Source: Odobenus rosmarus divergens (taxonomy: Eukaryota; Chordata; Mammalia; Carnivora; Odobenidae). Taken from it: DNA of 64,000 bases. A program made the position numbers and the translations under genes. Within the stretch, counting starts at the first letter, position 1, and each line of letters starts with the position of its first letter. The notes below the pieces were generated by a model that had not been told where the DNA came from, made no database searches, and saw nothing but the letters and a program-made list of their open reading frames with translations. Positions 33,270-44,060 of the stretch are shown here, in pieces. Location of the stretch: NCBI RefSeq assembly GCF_000321225.1, contig NW_004451421.1:502257-566256 (forward strand), written 5' to 3'.

Positions 33270-33495
33270 AAAGTGGCTAAGAGTGTATGTTGTGGAGTTA
33301 GATAACCTGGGCTCAGTCTTGGCTTACTATTTGCGAACTAGGTGAACCCAGGCAAGTTATCTTATCTATCTATTCCTCCAGGTTTTTTCATCTGTAAAAT
33401 GCAAATGATTATAGTGTTACAGTGAAGATTGAATGAGATGATGCTTAGTATAGGTCTGGCATATGGGAAGTGTTCAACAAATTATTTCTTACTAT
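33270..33495 (+). mobile_element. MIR SINE, sense
   Basis: 'gtggctaagagtgtatgttg', 'gttagataacctgggctcag', 'gtgaacccaggcaagttatc', 'tttcatctgtaaaatgcaaa' and 'gaatgagatgatgcttagta' give an almost full sense MIR with tail 'gtgttcaacaaatt'. Confidence 0.92.
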
Positions 33496-33499
33496 CACC

Positions 33500-34010
33500 A
33501 AATGTATTGGTGATCTGTGTTTAGTTGAGGGGATAGAAACCACTCTAGATATTTCACACAGAAAAAGACTTAACACAAAGAAGTAGGCTTTCAAAAGCTT
33601 TAGAGGGACTGGCTGCAAAAATTAAAGCAAAGGGCAGCCACTAGTTTTCAGCTTTGCCACCAGAGCTGTGATTCTGAGAATTGGGAAGCTACTGACACCT
33701 CCCAGGGGTCAAGAAACTGCAGAAAATCACCGTGGGCAATGGTCACAGCTGGCCCTGCAACCCCTGACAGTCAGGAGAACATGGAAGCCACTGATAACAT
33801 GGAGCCAAAGCCATATGTTCACTAGCACTGCCAGAGGAAAAATGACTTCTATGTCTCTTCCAACACTCATTTAAGTGCATCTCACAGGCAGAACCTAAAC
33901 CATTGCAGGAACCTTGCTGACACAGTAGCCTAGGAAATGCAGCTCCCAGCCATCATTCCCTGAGACACTGGGAGAGCCCCAAAGGGGCAGGGAGTAAGGC
34001 AAGTGCCAAC
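33500..34010. repeat. Probable ancient repeat relic, family not assigned
   Basis: 'gtattggtgatctgtgttta', 'gaggggatagaaaccactct' and 'ggaaatgcagctcccagcca' resemble an old interspersed repeat. I recognise the layout (tandem-gland-like 'gatagaaacc ... aaatgcagctcccagc') but cannot name it. The frame at 33668-33874 is not supported as a gene. Confidence 0.4.
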
Positions 34011-34489
34011 AAATAGTGCCCAGCACGCAGAGGATGTGCCTGCATCTGGAATTCTAGCAATGGGCTGGAAGGCTCCATTCTGTTTCCCTTCCACGCTCCA
34101 TAGTTGACACCCGCAGGTAAACTGTGGCTGTCTTCCTTTGAGTCTCTGAGTCTGAGCCTGCCATCAATTGGTATCCTGACCTGGCTGCTCTTGGGTCTCT
34201 TGCTGATCTCAGGGAATGTCCCATGTCACACTCAGTGCCCCTGCCTGCCACAGCCAGGTCAGTGTCTTCTTTGTGATCATGCCAAATGCATTCACAGTGT
34301 TTTGGATCCAACTACACAAACTTTGGACTGGAAGGGAGACAGTTTTAGCTCTCAGAATGCTTCAGCAACATATGATTCTCCTCCGCAAAGTGCCTCCCAT
34401 ATGTCCCAGCAGATTTTTCACACTTTCTTTCCTTTGAAGCAGTTTTAAGTTGACCGAGAGTTAGGGGCATGGCCTTCCTGCTTCAGATG

Positions 34490-34620
34490 GGCCACGCATT
34501 GTCCATGGAACCCTGGGCAAGTTGCTTCACCTTTCTGGGCCTTTGTTGTCCTGTGCACAAAAGAGGGGTGTTAAGTTAGATGGTCTTTGGGCTCTCTTCC
34601 GGGCATGATATGTTATGATT
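34490..34620 (+). mobile_element. MIR fragment, sense
   Basis: 'ggaaccctgggcaagttgct', 'tcacctttctgggcctttgt' and 'tagatggtctttgggctctc' are the core of a sense MIR. Confidence 0.75.
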
Positions 34621-35415
34621 AGAGGCTACGGGGTGCAGTGGTTGGAGCACAGACCAGCACATAGGTGGCGCTGTGGAGGCCTTAGATATTATAATTATTG
34701 TCCCAGTGTCCCTGCTTGGTCTGCTCCTACCCTACACATCCCACACCCCTTCTCCAACCTTGGTAAGGACTCTTAGGTCAGAGACCATGAGAGGAACACC
34801 TCACCTTGTGCCCACCTTGTCAGCATGGGCACAGCTCAGACGCTGCTCACAGGCACGTGCAACTCTGCTGAGCTGGGGCACCGATCAGGGGCTGGACAAA
34901 TCCATGTTAGGACAGAGACATGTCATGGCTCATTTTCGCCTTTGAGGCCATTTTTGTTTGGAAGACGCTTGTTGTCTAAAGGCAGCTAAATTTAGCCATA
35001 CTTTGTCAGCTAGAATGTACACTCCTGAAGAGAAGCCTAGCAAGTCTCAGCCATGTCACACTTTATTAGTCATGCGAGCACTTGAAAGCGTGCTTAGAAG
35101 AACCTGCTTCCTAGGATTGGTGATAACAGCGCTGAGAAATGCTGTGCTGACTCTTTTAGGATTTACCTCAAGAAGCAGGATGGAGGGGAAAGCATGAAAT
35201 CTCCTAAACAATGAGTGATTTTTTTTCCCTTTCTCGCAAGATTGACAAATGGGATATTGAAACGAAGAGAAAATGTGCAAAGTGGGATAGATAGTGTTCA
35301 TGTGGCCTTTTTCTTAGACACACCATCCAAATTCGCCCTCCCACCTCAGTATGAATTTAGAAATACAGTTTAGTTGCTGGCATTTGGTTAACTATTTAAG
35401 GTACAGACAGGGAGA
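34621..35415. other. Unique sequence, no gene seen
   Basis: Contains a weak CTCF-like match at 34656-34673 (see findings). Frames at 34673-34945 and 34958-35301 lack domains. Confidence 0.45.
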
Positions 35416-35610
35416 GAAGGTAACCTTTGTTGAGTACCTACAGTGGGGTAGGTGATGTATGCTCATCATTTCCTCTGGTTCTAAAAACCATGCGATAAGG
35501 TAAGTGGTGTGACCCTCATTTTACAAAAGAAAACCCCAAACTCAGAGGGTTGAATACAAACGGTAGGGTTATAAATTCAGTTTGCTTACCTCCTAAGACT
35601 CTGTTCTTTC
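35416..35610 (-). mobile_element. MIR SINE, antisense
   Basis: 'ttgttgagtacctacagtgg', 'ccatgcgataaggtaagtgg', 'cctcattttacaaaagaaaa' and 'ctaagactctgttctttcca' follow the antisense MIR order. Confidence 0.8.
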
Positions 35611-36244
35611 CACAACTTGGGTCAAGGTTAAGTACATTGAGGGATTCAACTGAACCATGATTTTGAGATTTTTAACACCCCTGTCTTTATATTGGCTTCC
35701 TATTTCACCGGGCAGAGCTCTTTGTCAGTGCTGTGTGATTTCACTCTGCAAGGCTCAAGGGTCAGGACAGATGTTGGAGCAAAAGCTGCAGATCTCCAGC
35801 TACCATGGGGTTAGGCCCAGGTTGCTTTGGCAATTGCTAAACAAAATCTCCTGTCTGCAAAAAAGAGACATGTGTCTGCTCTTCCATAGGGCCCACAAAA
35901 TGAAAAGGCAAACCCCTCTGCTATCAAGGGGAAAAGGAACTCTCCCCAGCTTTTGTTCATCTGTGATTCTATGGCAGGTTGACAATTTAAACTCTCTCCT
36001 AACAAACCCTTCCTGTAAAATTTCCGGAGTTTCTAAATAAAGATAAATGCTTAATTCAATATGACAAGATGCCTCCAAGCATCCTGCAAAGACTAATCGT
36101 TTTGGTGTCCCGACCCCACCACATTTCCTCTTTCCTGGGAATTAAAGGCCCAATAAAAACACCAGTCTGGATTGTCTGAGATCTTTTCTCTCATCTAGAA
36201 GACCATAATGGGATCCATGACCCTTTGCGAACTGGCTGTCTGAA
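35611..36244. other. Unique sequence
   Basis: Frames at 35657-36040 (+, 127 codons) and 35800-36078 (-) overlap on opposite strands and show no domain. No repeat is recognised. Confidence 0.45.
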
Positions 36245-36375
36245 TGTTAGTGATGGAAGGGGCCTCAGAGATCAGAAATTAAAGTCAATAGACGTGAAGT
36301 GATCCGTGCAAGATATACCTGCTAGTTAGTGACAGAATGGGGTAAACCTGGGTCTTCTGACTTGAAGATCAATAG
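36245..36375 (-). mobile_element. MIR-family fragment, antisense
   Basis: 'gatggaaggggcctcagaga', 'gtgaagtgatccgtgcaaga' and 'gggtaaacctgggtcttctg' follow an antisense MIR-type order. It abuts a sense MIR directly. Confidence 0.6.
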
Positions 36376-36580
36376 GAAACAGCACAGTAGTGTTGGAGAA
36401 AGAAGGCTGTACTCTTGACGCCACGTCTTAGCAAGCTATACGACCTTAGGAAACTCTTAACCAATCTGAATCTCAATTTCCTCATCTGAAACAGGATGAA
36501 GGGCTGTCTATTAGTGACAATAAAATATCCACATAAGTACTGCTGTACGGTGAGTGCTCGGGTCAATGGTAGCTAGTATG
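36376..36580 (+). mobile_element. MIR SINE, sense
   Basis: 'gcacagtagtgttggagaaa', 'cttaggaaactcttaaccaa', 'tctgaatctcaatttcctca' and 'gagtgctcgggtcaatggta' give head, core and tail of MIR. Together with the preceding fragment it makes two MIR-like elements facing away from each other. Confidence 0.85.
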
Positions 36581-36589
36581 ATTAAGGGG

Positions 36590-37230
36590 TAAAAACACTA
36601 AACGTTATAGGAGTTCAGGGAAAGACAAGGACAAGACCAACATACTGGAGTGGTAAGGAGTGATTGCTCAGAGAGCGGTGTTGCGTTGGGCCTTGCAGGC
36701 CTGACAGTATTTGGACGGGAGTAAGAACAGGTAGGGCGTTGTTGATGGGACAGTGAAATGAATACACACTTGTAGGCCAAAAAGCAAAGATCCATTTTAA
36801 GGACAGTGAATAAATAGGTTTGGAGCATTACGTTCAGGGAAGTGATGAGTTGCTGGAGATCAAATTGAGAAGAATTTGAACACTATGCTAAGAAGTTAGA
36901 GATGTAGGCGGTTGGGGACCTCTGAAGGGTTTCGACCGGAAGAATTGCTGAACTCAGTAAATCAGTCAGGTAATGGCACAGAGGGTGAACTGGAATAGGG
37001 AGCAGCTGGAGGTTGGAAGAATTGGGGAAAGGTTCTTGTAGCAAGCCAGCAGGAGAGGAAGGATGCAAAGGAAAGTTGTGGCGTCTGAAATGAATAGGAA
37101 AAGATGAGTGGGAAGGATATTTTAAAGGAAAAGTTGGCAGGAAGAATCAATACTATTGTAGGAAAGAGAATTTAATTAGCTTTGTAAAGTGGAGAGAGAA
37201 TATTCATGGCTTGTTGGGTTGAGTACTATA
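36590..37230. repeat. Ancient mammalian repeat relic, family not assigned
   Basis: 'gttgggccttgcaggcctga', 'cactatgctaagaagttaga', 'ggaagaattgctgaactcag' and 'gcagctggaggttggaagaa' match the long old repeat seen in several other places of this window. The minus-strand frames here are not genes. Confidence 0.55.
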
Positions 37231-38228
37231 TTTTAAAGCAAAGGTGTCCCAATCCGCAAATCTAAGAGAAAAAGAACATGATAAATGATTAAGCTAAAAT
37301 GACTAAAAGACTTTAAGAAATGATAAAATGAACTCAAATGAAGATTAAATGTTCTGGATCTGCAAGTCTTGGCTCAAACAAAAACCCTTAGGGTTAACTT
37401 TCAATACGCATTTTGGTGATTCTTCAAAGTCTTTTCACTAATGGCAGATCTAGTTGCTGAAAAATGATGATTGCATATTAAAATTGGTGGCAAATACAGC
37501 CTTCGCTCACATTCCCTTATTTCTACAGGTTCATGGAGCTAATTTGAGCCTTTCTTAACAATCATATTTTTTTAGCTTAATGGTAATGCTCAGAGCCACC
37601 TTTCTCCAGGACTGTTCGGCAGAAGGCTGAACCTCTGAGCTGTCCCTTGAGGAAAAGGACATAGTCAAATAAGGCCTGGAAATGTCATGTACCAGTCAGA
37701 GGTCAGTCAGGAGATGGAAACCTACCACTTACTTGAACAAAAGGAAGTTCATATAAAGAGAGATATAAAACTGTTAACTAAGTAACTGAAAAGGCGAACA
37801 AGAACACTAAGTTATCACAAATGCAGCAACTGTAGGAAGCAGTGATCACCCCTAGGGCTAGTATTATTAAATACCAGCAGGTATTGATCGGGCTGGTTCT
37901 TATTAAACCCTAGAAGCTTACAGGAGGGGGACCAACTTGCTAAAACTTAGGCCTTTGAGGAGGGAGCTGCTGCTTCTCAGGTGCTAGACTCTGAGCTTAG
38001 AGGAAGAAGAGTTCCCATGGGTCTGGAACCCAGACCTCTGAGGAGGGGTGCTAGCCTCCTATGCAATGAGGCTGGTTGTGCAAATGTTGGAAAAAGAACA
38101 AAGTGGATTCAGCCGCTGCTGTGAAACGTACTTGCTGCTGCCAACTCCAGGTGCTGCTGGGGTGACGCTTAGAGCAGTGGACAGGGAACAAACGGGAAGT
38201 TCCTCCTCCATTCTCCCTGTCGCCCCCT
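37231..38228. other. Mostly unique sequence
   Basis: The segment from 37680 onward resembles old-repeat debris ('cagtcaggagatggaaacct'). The 126-codon frame at 38048-38428 has no domain. Confidence 0.4.
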
Positions 38229-38247
38229 CAGCGCCCCCTAGTGGCAG
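38229..38247 (-). promoter_or_regulatory. CTCF core motif, near-consensus
   Basis: Read on the minus strand the site is 'ctgccactagggggcgctg'. It agrees with the CTCF zinc-finger core (CCACYAGGGGGCGC plus the following TR) at nearly every informative position. It is not inside a recognised SINE. A second GC-rich piece, 'cgccccctca', lies directly beside it. Binding in cells is inferred, not shown. Confidence 0.72.
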
Positions 38248-38909
38248 AGCGTATCAGGGGGCCAGGTCGCAAAGCAGACGGAGGTCTGCACAGTCCCAGC
38301 CCGCCAGCCCTGCAAACCCAGTAAAGAGGATGGGTTTATGGCTGAGACACAAAAACTGGCACATACCACTTACTGTATCAGCCTCTTGGATGGTCACAAT
38401 GTATATTAAAGGCTCTGAGCGGTTCTAGGGAAAAGAAATCAAGTTACCTTTGTGTAACAGAGCATTCCTCAAACTCTTTGACAGGAGTCTTTCTATTCTC
38501 CTCCCTCTTCCCCATTATAATGAAAAATATAAATGTAAAAAACAAATGGGCGGGATCTGTACATATTGGCATAGAAAGAAGCCCATTAGTAATCACTTCA
38601 GTTTTATGTGAAAAAGATTATATGTTTACATAAAAATAGAGAAGAAGGCTGAAAGCTGTATACTGCACTGTGAACAGTGGTTATTTTCTGCCAGGAAGCG
38701 TATTATTTTGGGGTTCCCTTCACTTTCTACCTCACCTCTATGGTGTTTGAGTTTTAACATGAGTAGGAATTATTTCATAATCAGAAAAAATAACACTTTG
38801 GGGTAAAAAAAGAAAGAGAACCACCTAGAAAAGACAGTCTTCACAGTGCTATCAATGCTCCTGTTAATATGTGGCACTAAACTGAATGTCCTCTTTTTGA
38901 TGAGATGTA
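38248..38909. other. Unique sequence
   Basis: AT-rich, no feature recognised. Confidence 0.45.
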
Positions 38910-39110
38910 ACGAGGTAAGCAGCATTTATTAAACACCTACTGCATGCCAAGCTCTTGGGAATGTGGCATACATTCTCCCATTTAATCTTCTCATTGATTC
39001 TGTTATTTCTGTTTTCCAAATGAGAAACAAGGCTCAGAAGTATATGTAATTTTCCCCAGTACCTAATAAGGAGGTACTGCATACCTACCACATTGTACCA
39101 CTTCATTCAT
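38910..39110 (-). mobile_element. MIR SINE, antisense
   Basis: 'agcatttattaaacacctac', 'tgcatgccaagctcttggga', 'tcccatttaatcttctcatt' and 'ttccaaatgagaaacaaggc' give the antisense MIR from its tail end. Confidence 0.85.
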
Positions 39111-39148
39111 CTTGTACATGTGTATTTCTTATATTTGATTTGTTCTTT

Positions 39149-39384
39149 CTCCAATATATTTTTTAAAGATTTATTTATTTATTTATTTTAGAGAGAGCGC
39201 ATGAGCAGGAGGAGGGGCAGAGGATGAGGGAGAGAGAGAATCCTCAAGCAGACTCCCCACTGAGCACGGAGCCTGATGCTGGGCTCCATCCCACTACCCT
39301 GAGATCATGAGCTGAGCCAAAATCAAGAGTTGGCCACTTAACCAACTAAGCCACCCAGATGCCCTTTTCCCTGATATATTTTTA
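39149..39384 (-). mobile_element. CAN SINE, antisense (older)
   Basis: 'aaagatttatttatttattt', the GA-rich body, 'ccactgagcacggagcctga' and the head 'accaactaagccacccagat' define it. The diverged duplication 'ctccaatatattttt' (about 39149-39163) / 'ccctgatatattttt' (about 39369-39383) marks its ends. Confidence 0.92.
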
Positions 39385-39438
39385 ATATCCAAGCACTTAT
39401 ATCTTATTTTTCTAACATATCTTAATCCTTTTGAGGGA

Positions 39439-39841
39439 TGTTATGGGCTAAGATTTGTCCCCCCAAAATTCATACATTGAAGGACTCACTCCCAGGACCT
39501 CAGGGTGTTAAGAGTATTTGAAGATAGAGCATTTAACAAGGTGACTGAAGTGAGGCTGTTAGAGTGGGCCCTAATCCAGTCTGACTGGTGTCATTAGAAG
39601 AAGAGGAAATTTAGACACACAAAGAGACACTGGGGGTACACGCACATAGACTGAGGGGCAGCTCTGTGAAACTACAGTGAGAAGGTGGCCATGTACAAGG
39701 CAGAGAGGCCTCAGAAGAAACCAAACCTGCCAACACCCTGATCTTGGACTTTTAGCTCCGGGACTATGAGAAAATAAATTTCTGTGTTTAAGCACTGAGT
39801 CTTCGGTATCTTGTTATGGCAGCCCTCACAGCTGAATTGGA
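39439..39841 (+). mobile_element. MLT1-type solitary LTR (ERVL-MaLR)
   Basis: Starts 'tgttatgggctaagatttgt' and continues 'gtgggccctaatccagtctg', 'gaggcctcagaagaaaccaa', 'ctgatcttggacttttagct', 'gagaaaataaatttctgtgt' and 'cttgttatggcagccct'. This is the full MLT1-class order, with a polyadenylation-like AATAAA near the 3' end. No gag/pol sequence is adjacent. Confidence 0.85.
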
Positions 39842-39929
39842 ATTAGTTTATACTTGTTTAAATTAGCTACCAGTGCTTTGCATATAGTAGATCCTTTGTA
39901 AGCATCTGATTATTTATCATTTTGATCTT

Positions 39930-40235
39930 CTTTCATTCATTTATTCAACAAATCTTATTTGAGCATCTCCCTGTGCCATGTACTGTTTTAGATACTGGGG
40001 ATAAATAGTGGACAAAATAAGAAAAATTTCTGCCATCATGAAGCTTAGATTCTAATAGGGAAGAAAACAGAAACAAGATAAATAAGTAAATAACACATGT
40101 TAGTGTTAAATAAAACATATAATATGGTAAATAGTGACAAAAGCTAAGAGAAAAACCAAAGCTAGGGAGAGGACATGGAATGGGAGAGGGGAGGTCCAGG
40201 GAAGACTTCATAAAGTAGGTGACTTTGGAATAAAG
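39930..40235. repeat. Ancient mammalian repeat relic, family not assigned
   Basis: 'cattcatttattcaacaaat', 'ccctgtgccatgtactgttt', 'gccatcatgaagcttagatt' and 'ctaatagggaagaaaacaga' make the clearest copy of the old repeat whose antisense form starts (ATTC)n-ATTCAACAAAT. Confidence 0.7.
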
Positions 40236-40571
40236 ACCTTTATCGCTGTTAGAATCAGATACCCTCCAAGTCAGAGGGTAGTCTTGGGTGGGTTTCCAAG
40301 GTCATTCTTCACTTCTGAGTCTTCTAAAAGTCAGTAAGCGTGCGCTTCCTGCACTCGTCCAGATCCAAACCTGCATCGCAATAGGTCCTTAAGCAGCTGA
40401 GAGATATACACACAGGTCAATCACAGGCCTGCTTCTCCCTACAGAAAATGGGTTACTTTTGGGGCAGCTTTTCTGGTTCAGAAACCCTCCCCAGCCCCAG
40501 CCCCACTCCCCACCCTCCCTTCAAATTTTTACTATGGCAATCATTTAAAAAAAAGAAAGAAAGAAAAAAGA
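40236..40571. other. Unique sequence
   Basis: No feature recognised. It ends in a purine-rich (AAAG) stretch that leads into the SINE. Confidence 0.45.
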
Positions 40572-40728
40572 GGGTGCCTGGGTGTCTCAGTCAGTTAAGT
40601 GTCTGACTCTTGATTTTGGCTCAGCTCAGGATCTCAGAGTCCTGGGACAGCCCCACATCTGGCTGCATGCCCAGCGTGGAGATTCTCACTCTCCCTCTCC
40701 CCCTGCCCCTCCCTGCCATCTCTGTCTC

Positions 40729-40759
<31 letters not shown>
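40572..40759 (+). mobile_element. CAN SINE, sense (diverged)
   Basis: The head 'ggtgcctgggtgtctcagtc' is followed by 'agttaagtgtctgactcttg', 'ttttggctcagctcaggatc', a CT-rich region and a 22-base A tail at 40738-40759. The region around the second promoter box is shortened ('gtcctgggacagcccc'). No clear target duplication; the left flank is AAAG-rich. Confidence 0.93.
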
Positions 40760-41929
40760 GCCTCAACGTTATTCCCATGTAGTCAAAAATGGAGATGGCT
40801 TTTAGCCTGTTTGCATTCCTACTAGAAAAGACCTACGGCGTTTTCTGTTTGCTCACACAGCTTCATATTTGAACAGCAACAGAAAACAGGGAAGGGTAGT
40901 AGTTGGAGAAGAGCAGAGAGACTGAATCATTTCCAGGATTTACTGATTTGCTGGCTGACCTCGACTAAATCTCCTTAACCTCTCTTTCTTGAAGCCATCA
41001 CTTCACACAATAGCAGGGATAAAGAAATTTGCGGTTTTGATGTTGTTATCAAATGTTTAGAGCTTACGGTTAGAAGAGACAAAAGCAGCCTCTGCTGTAT
41101 TTGCATAGCATTTCCATTCCCTTCCCCTCTGCGCTGGTTGCTGCTGTAATCAACAGGGGGACAGGCGGTTCCTCTCCTCAGCCCTCCCAGACCCCAGAGG
41201 AGACAGGGTGCCTGTGACCCCCTGCTTCTCGGGCTCTCGGGGACAGACATTGCTCAAACCTGGTGGCTGTGAGCGAACGGGTAAGGTTGTGGCCGCCTTG
41301 ACCTGCAGCATCCCCCCAATTTCTGCCTCATTATGCCTATCTGTACCTGCAGGGCAATGTCAGTGTCAGGAAAGAGGCCCAGCACACAGGGAGAGCGAAA
41401 TGAATTTCGCAGACTCCACTAAGCCACCCTGGTTACCTGGGAAGAAAGGGCATGAACAGGGCAGGCAGGCTGCCAGAGAGGACCATCCCTTATGATGCAT
41501 CTCCCGGCTCTGGATCCTGAGACCGGTGGAAGCAAATCTCCTGTGTCCATATCTGCCATATGAGATGCCAGCAGCCATGAGGAACTCCTTCGTGGGCTCC
41601 TCCAACAGACAAGTAAAGGCAGCACAAGGTGAAGAGGCTCTTGGTAATTGAGGCCTGGAGGCTACTAGCAGCATCCCGGATTCAGCCCATTCCCAGGACC
41701 TCGTCCACCCGTGCCAGATCCCCTTAGGATTCCCCCAAATGACAGATGGCTCTCCCGGATGGCCAATCGGCACAGATGTGATCCCAGCCTTTAGATAAAC
41801 AATAGCCCTTGCTGGCATAGACAGTAACCTCAATTTGTCCAATTATAAGTCCCAACAAATGCCACGGTCTTGGACAGACGCTGTGTGGAGGCCCCCATGG
41901 TCAGTTTAAGGACAGAGGCATTGCACGGA
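40760..41929. other. GC-richer unique sequence, no confirmed exon
   Basis: Contains the longest open frame of the window (41366-41842, -, 158 codons), which has no domain and low-quality composition. At 41275-41360 a donor-like 'aacgggtaagg' and an acceptor-like 'tatctgtacctgcag' occur, but no coding frame connects them convincingly. Confidence 0.45.
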
Positions 41930-42065
41930 GTGGATGGAATAATGCGTGGGGAAAGTCTGAGTTCTGGTCCCAGCTCCTTCACCAAAGAGCTGAGTGACTT
42001 TGGCCAAGTCACTTTCCTCCTCAGGACCTCAGTGTCTTCATCCCTATTGATTGTAGGCACATGTC
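41930..42065 (+). mobile_element. MIR fragment, sense
   Basis: 'gagttctggtcccagctcct', 'gagtgactttggccaagtca' and 'ctttcctcctcaggacctca' are the sense MIR core. Confidence 0.8.
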
Positions 42066-42724
42066 TTTCCTGCCCATAATCCATGTGTAATGCACGTGTC
42101 ATTTTCAGTATCTGCCCTTTGAGATCCTGCTAAAGCTCTTTGAAACTCACCCCACTTGTAGTGAGACCCTCATCCTCCCAGTATCTGGGGGTTGAGAGTA
42201 GGAAGAGGAGAAGATTCATGGCTTTCCCTTCACCTCCACCTCTGAGCTCTTGTTTCAGGGGAATTCCCTCAATGTATAGCTCACATATACCAATGCAGCT
42301 CTGGCCTATGATGATCTCTCTATAACACTCCACTTTTTCATTGATAGAAAATAGCAGTGAACAATCTCACAAACAAATCCCTTGCACAAGGCAAACGTAA
42401 AACATTTAGGAGAATGAAAGTCCATCCCTGCCAACCCGGGCTCCAGGCTCTGGCCAGATGGGAGGGGCTTCTTTCTCCCTTCCCACTCCCTGTTTCCTTC
42501 CACTTTCTGGGCAGAGCAATTAATTTCCTGTTCTGCCCTTGTCATCCAGTTCTGCTTTTTCCTTCCAGACTTGTTCTGGAGGCTTTATGGTTTCACTCCC
42601 AAATGGCCCAATCAATAATGTACTTTCCTCAGTGTAGTTAGTTCCTTTCTAAAAGGAATTCCCATGCTAATTGTTGTGATGACACACACACACGTTTAAT
42701 CCCTCAAGATTTGTAAGTCCTTTA
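42066..42724. other. Unique sequence
   Basis: A short (CA)n stretch is at about 42682-42693. Overlapping frames on both strands at 42130-42641 show no domain. Confidence 0.45.
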
Positions 42725-44060
42725 CATTTCAATCTAACAAGAATTGGTTGAGCACTTACTGTGCTTGGTACAGGGGCTGCTCACTATGGGGTCTAAAAAA
42801 TGATGTATCCAAATTGGCACCTACTCAGGTGGGAAAACAAGATGAAAACACACAGAGTACTGATTATAATTAACTGGCAAAAATGTGTGTTGGGAGAGGT
42901 TAGGAAAAGTAAGGACTAACTTGATACAGGAGGATCTTCACAGACGATAAATCTTGAAAGGGGCCCCAACAAATAGGCCACCTGCACCTGGTATATCCTT
43001 CTGGAGAACTCAGTCACTTTCACAGTGTAAGAAGCAGAGTCCTCACCCTCTGAGATGGAGCCATATTCTATTCAAACACATACCTTGTTAGGAAGTTGAG
43101 CTTGAGCCCACGTGGGACTTCTCCAACACAGAGACGATACTGATCCTCAGCTGGTGTTCCTCTGTCCTTCCACTTTGTGAGCATATACTATAAACCAGGC
43201 ACCCTCCCGGGCTCGAATCTTTACCCTTGTGGAGCTATATTCTGGATAGCTCAGTGTTGGGAGGTGGGCTGGTGGTTATGCATTGGAATTCATCTACCAT
43301 TGGAAACAGGCACCTGGAGTCTGGTTGTCTGCCCAGCTGGTTAGATCAGCGGCACACATCTGTGAGAACATAGCTGAAGGCAGAGTACAGTCATGCGTGC
43401 AGACACCAAGGGAAATAAAGACACAAGCCCAGTGCCTCCTAAGCAGCAAGGATGTACTCTTTCATTCATTCTTCCACTGGCCACTTACAGAGTACTCAGT
43501 TTGTGCCAGGAGATAGAAATGGGAGTAAAACCATTCCTTCTCCTTATGGAATAACCAGTCTTTTAAAGCCTGTATGATAACTGCTATGATATAAATGGGT
43601 ACTGAGAGCTCCAGGAGCACAAAGTGGGAAGAAACTAACCTTCTAGGTCTAAGGGTCATCAGAGAAGGCTTCACAGAGGAGGTGACCTTTGGAAAAGGAG
43701 TACCAAGCCTCTAAGCAGAAATAGGGAATATGGAGGCTCCAGAAGCTTAAGCATGTGAAAGAATCTTCCAGAAATAAAAGTTCAAAATAGCTTTTATAAA
43801 ATTGTTGAGGTGGAGTAGATGAGAAGGGAGGGCAGGGTCATAAGGCATCTAAGTAGAGAGCAGGGTCTTTCATTAAACCATGTTTGGCTTCCATCCCATA
43901 GCAATAGGGTACTGCAAGAGCTTCTAAACCTGTGGACTCTGACGTTCTCCCTGTCTCTTAGATAGCTCAAAGTATTGGTATCGAGGACGAACTGAATTAC
44001 AGGAGGCTGGTAAACAGTGAGACAGACAGGAAAGGGCTACCAGTCATCCAAGCAAGATAG
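42725..44060. repeat. Ancient repeat relics, family not assigned
   Basis: Three patches of the same old repeat are visible: about 42730-42965 ('ggttgagcacttactgtgct'), 43160-43230 ('actataaaccaggcaccctc') and 43460-44055 ('cagagtactcagtttgtgcc', 'catcagagaaggcttcacag', 'ggcttccatcccatagcaat'). Unique sequence lies between them. No gene is seen. Confidence 0.5.

Noticed and set aside
38048..38428. 126-codon plus-strand frame over the CTCF motif
   Set aside because: Its Pro/Ser/Arg-rich part comes from the GC-rich patch around the motif. No domain or exon structure.
39439..39841. Possible retroviral provirus next to the MLT1-type LTR
   Set aside because: No second LTR in matching position and no internal retroviral sequence. 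It is a solitary LTR.
41275..41360. Donor-like 'aacgggtaagg' and acceptor-like 'tatctgtacctgcag'
   Set aside because: Single splice-like strings occur by chance. No open frame of exon quality joins them, and the implied intron would be only about 70 bp.
41366..41842. Longest open frame (158 codons, minus strand)
   Set aside because: No domain, signal or homology recognised. Overlapping open frames exist on both strands, as expected for GC-richer non-coding DNA.
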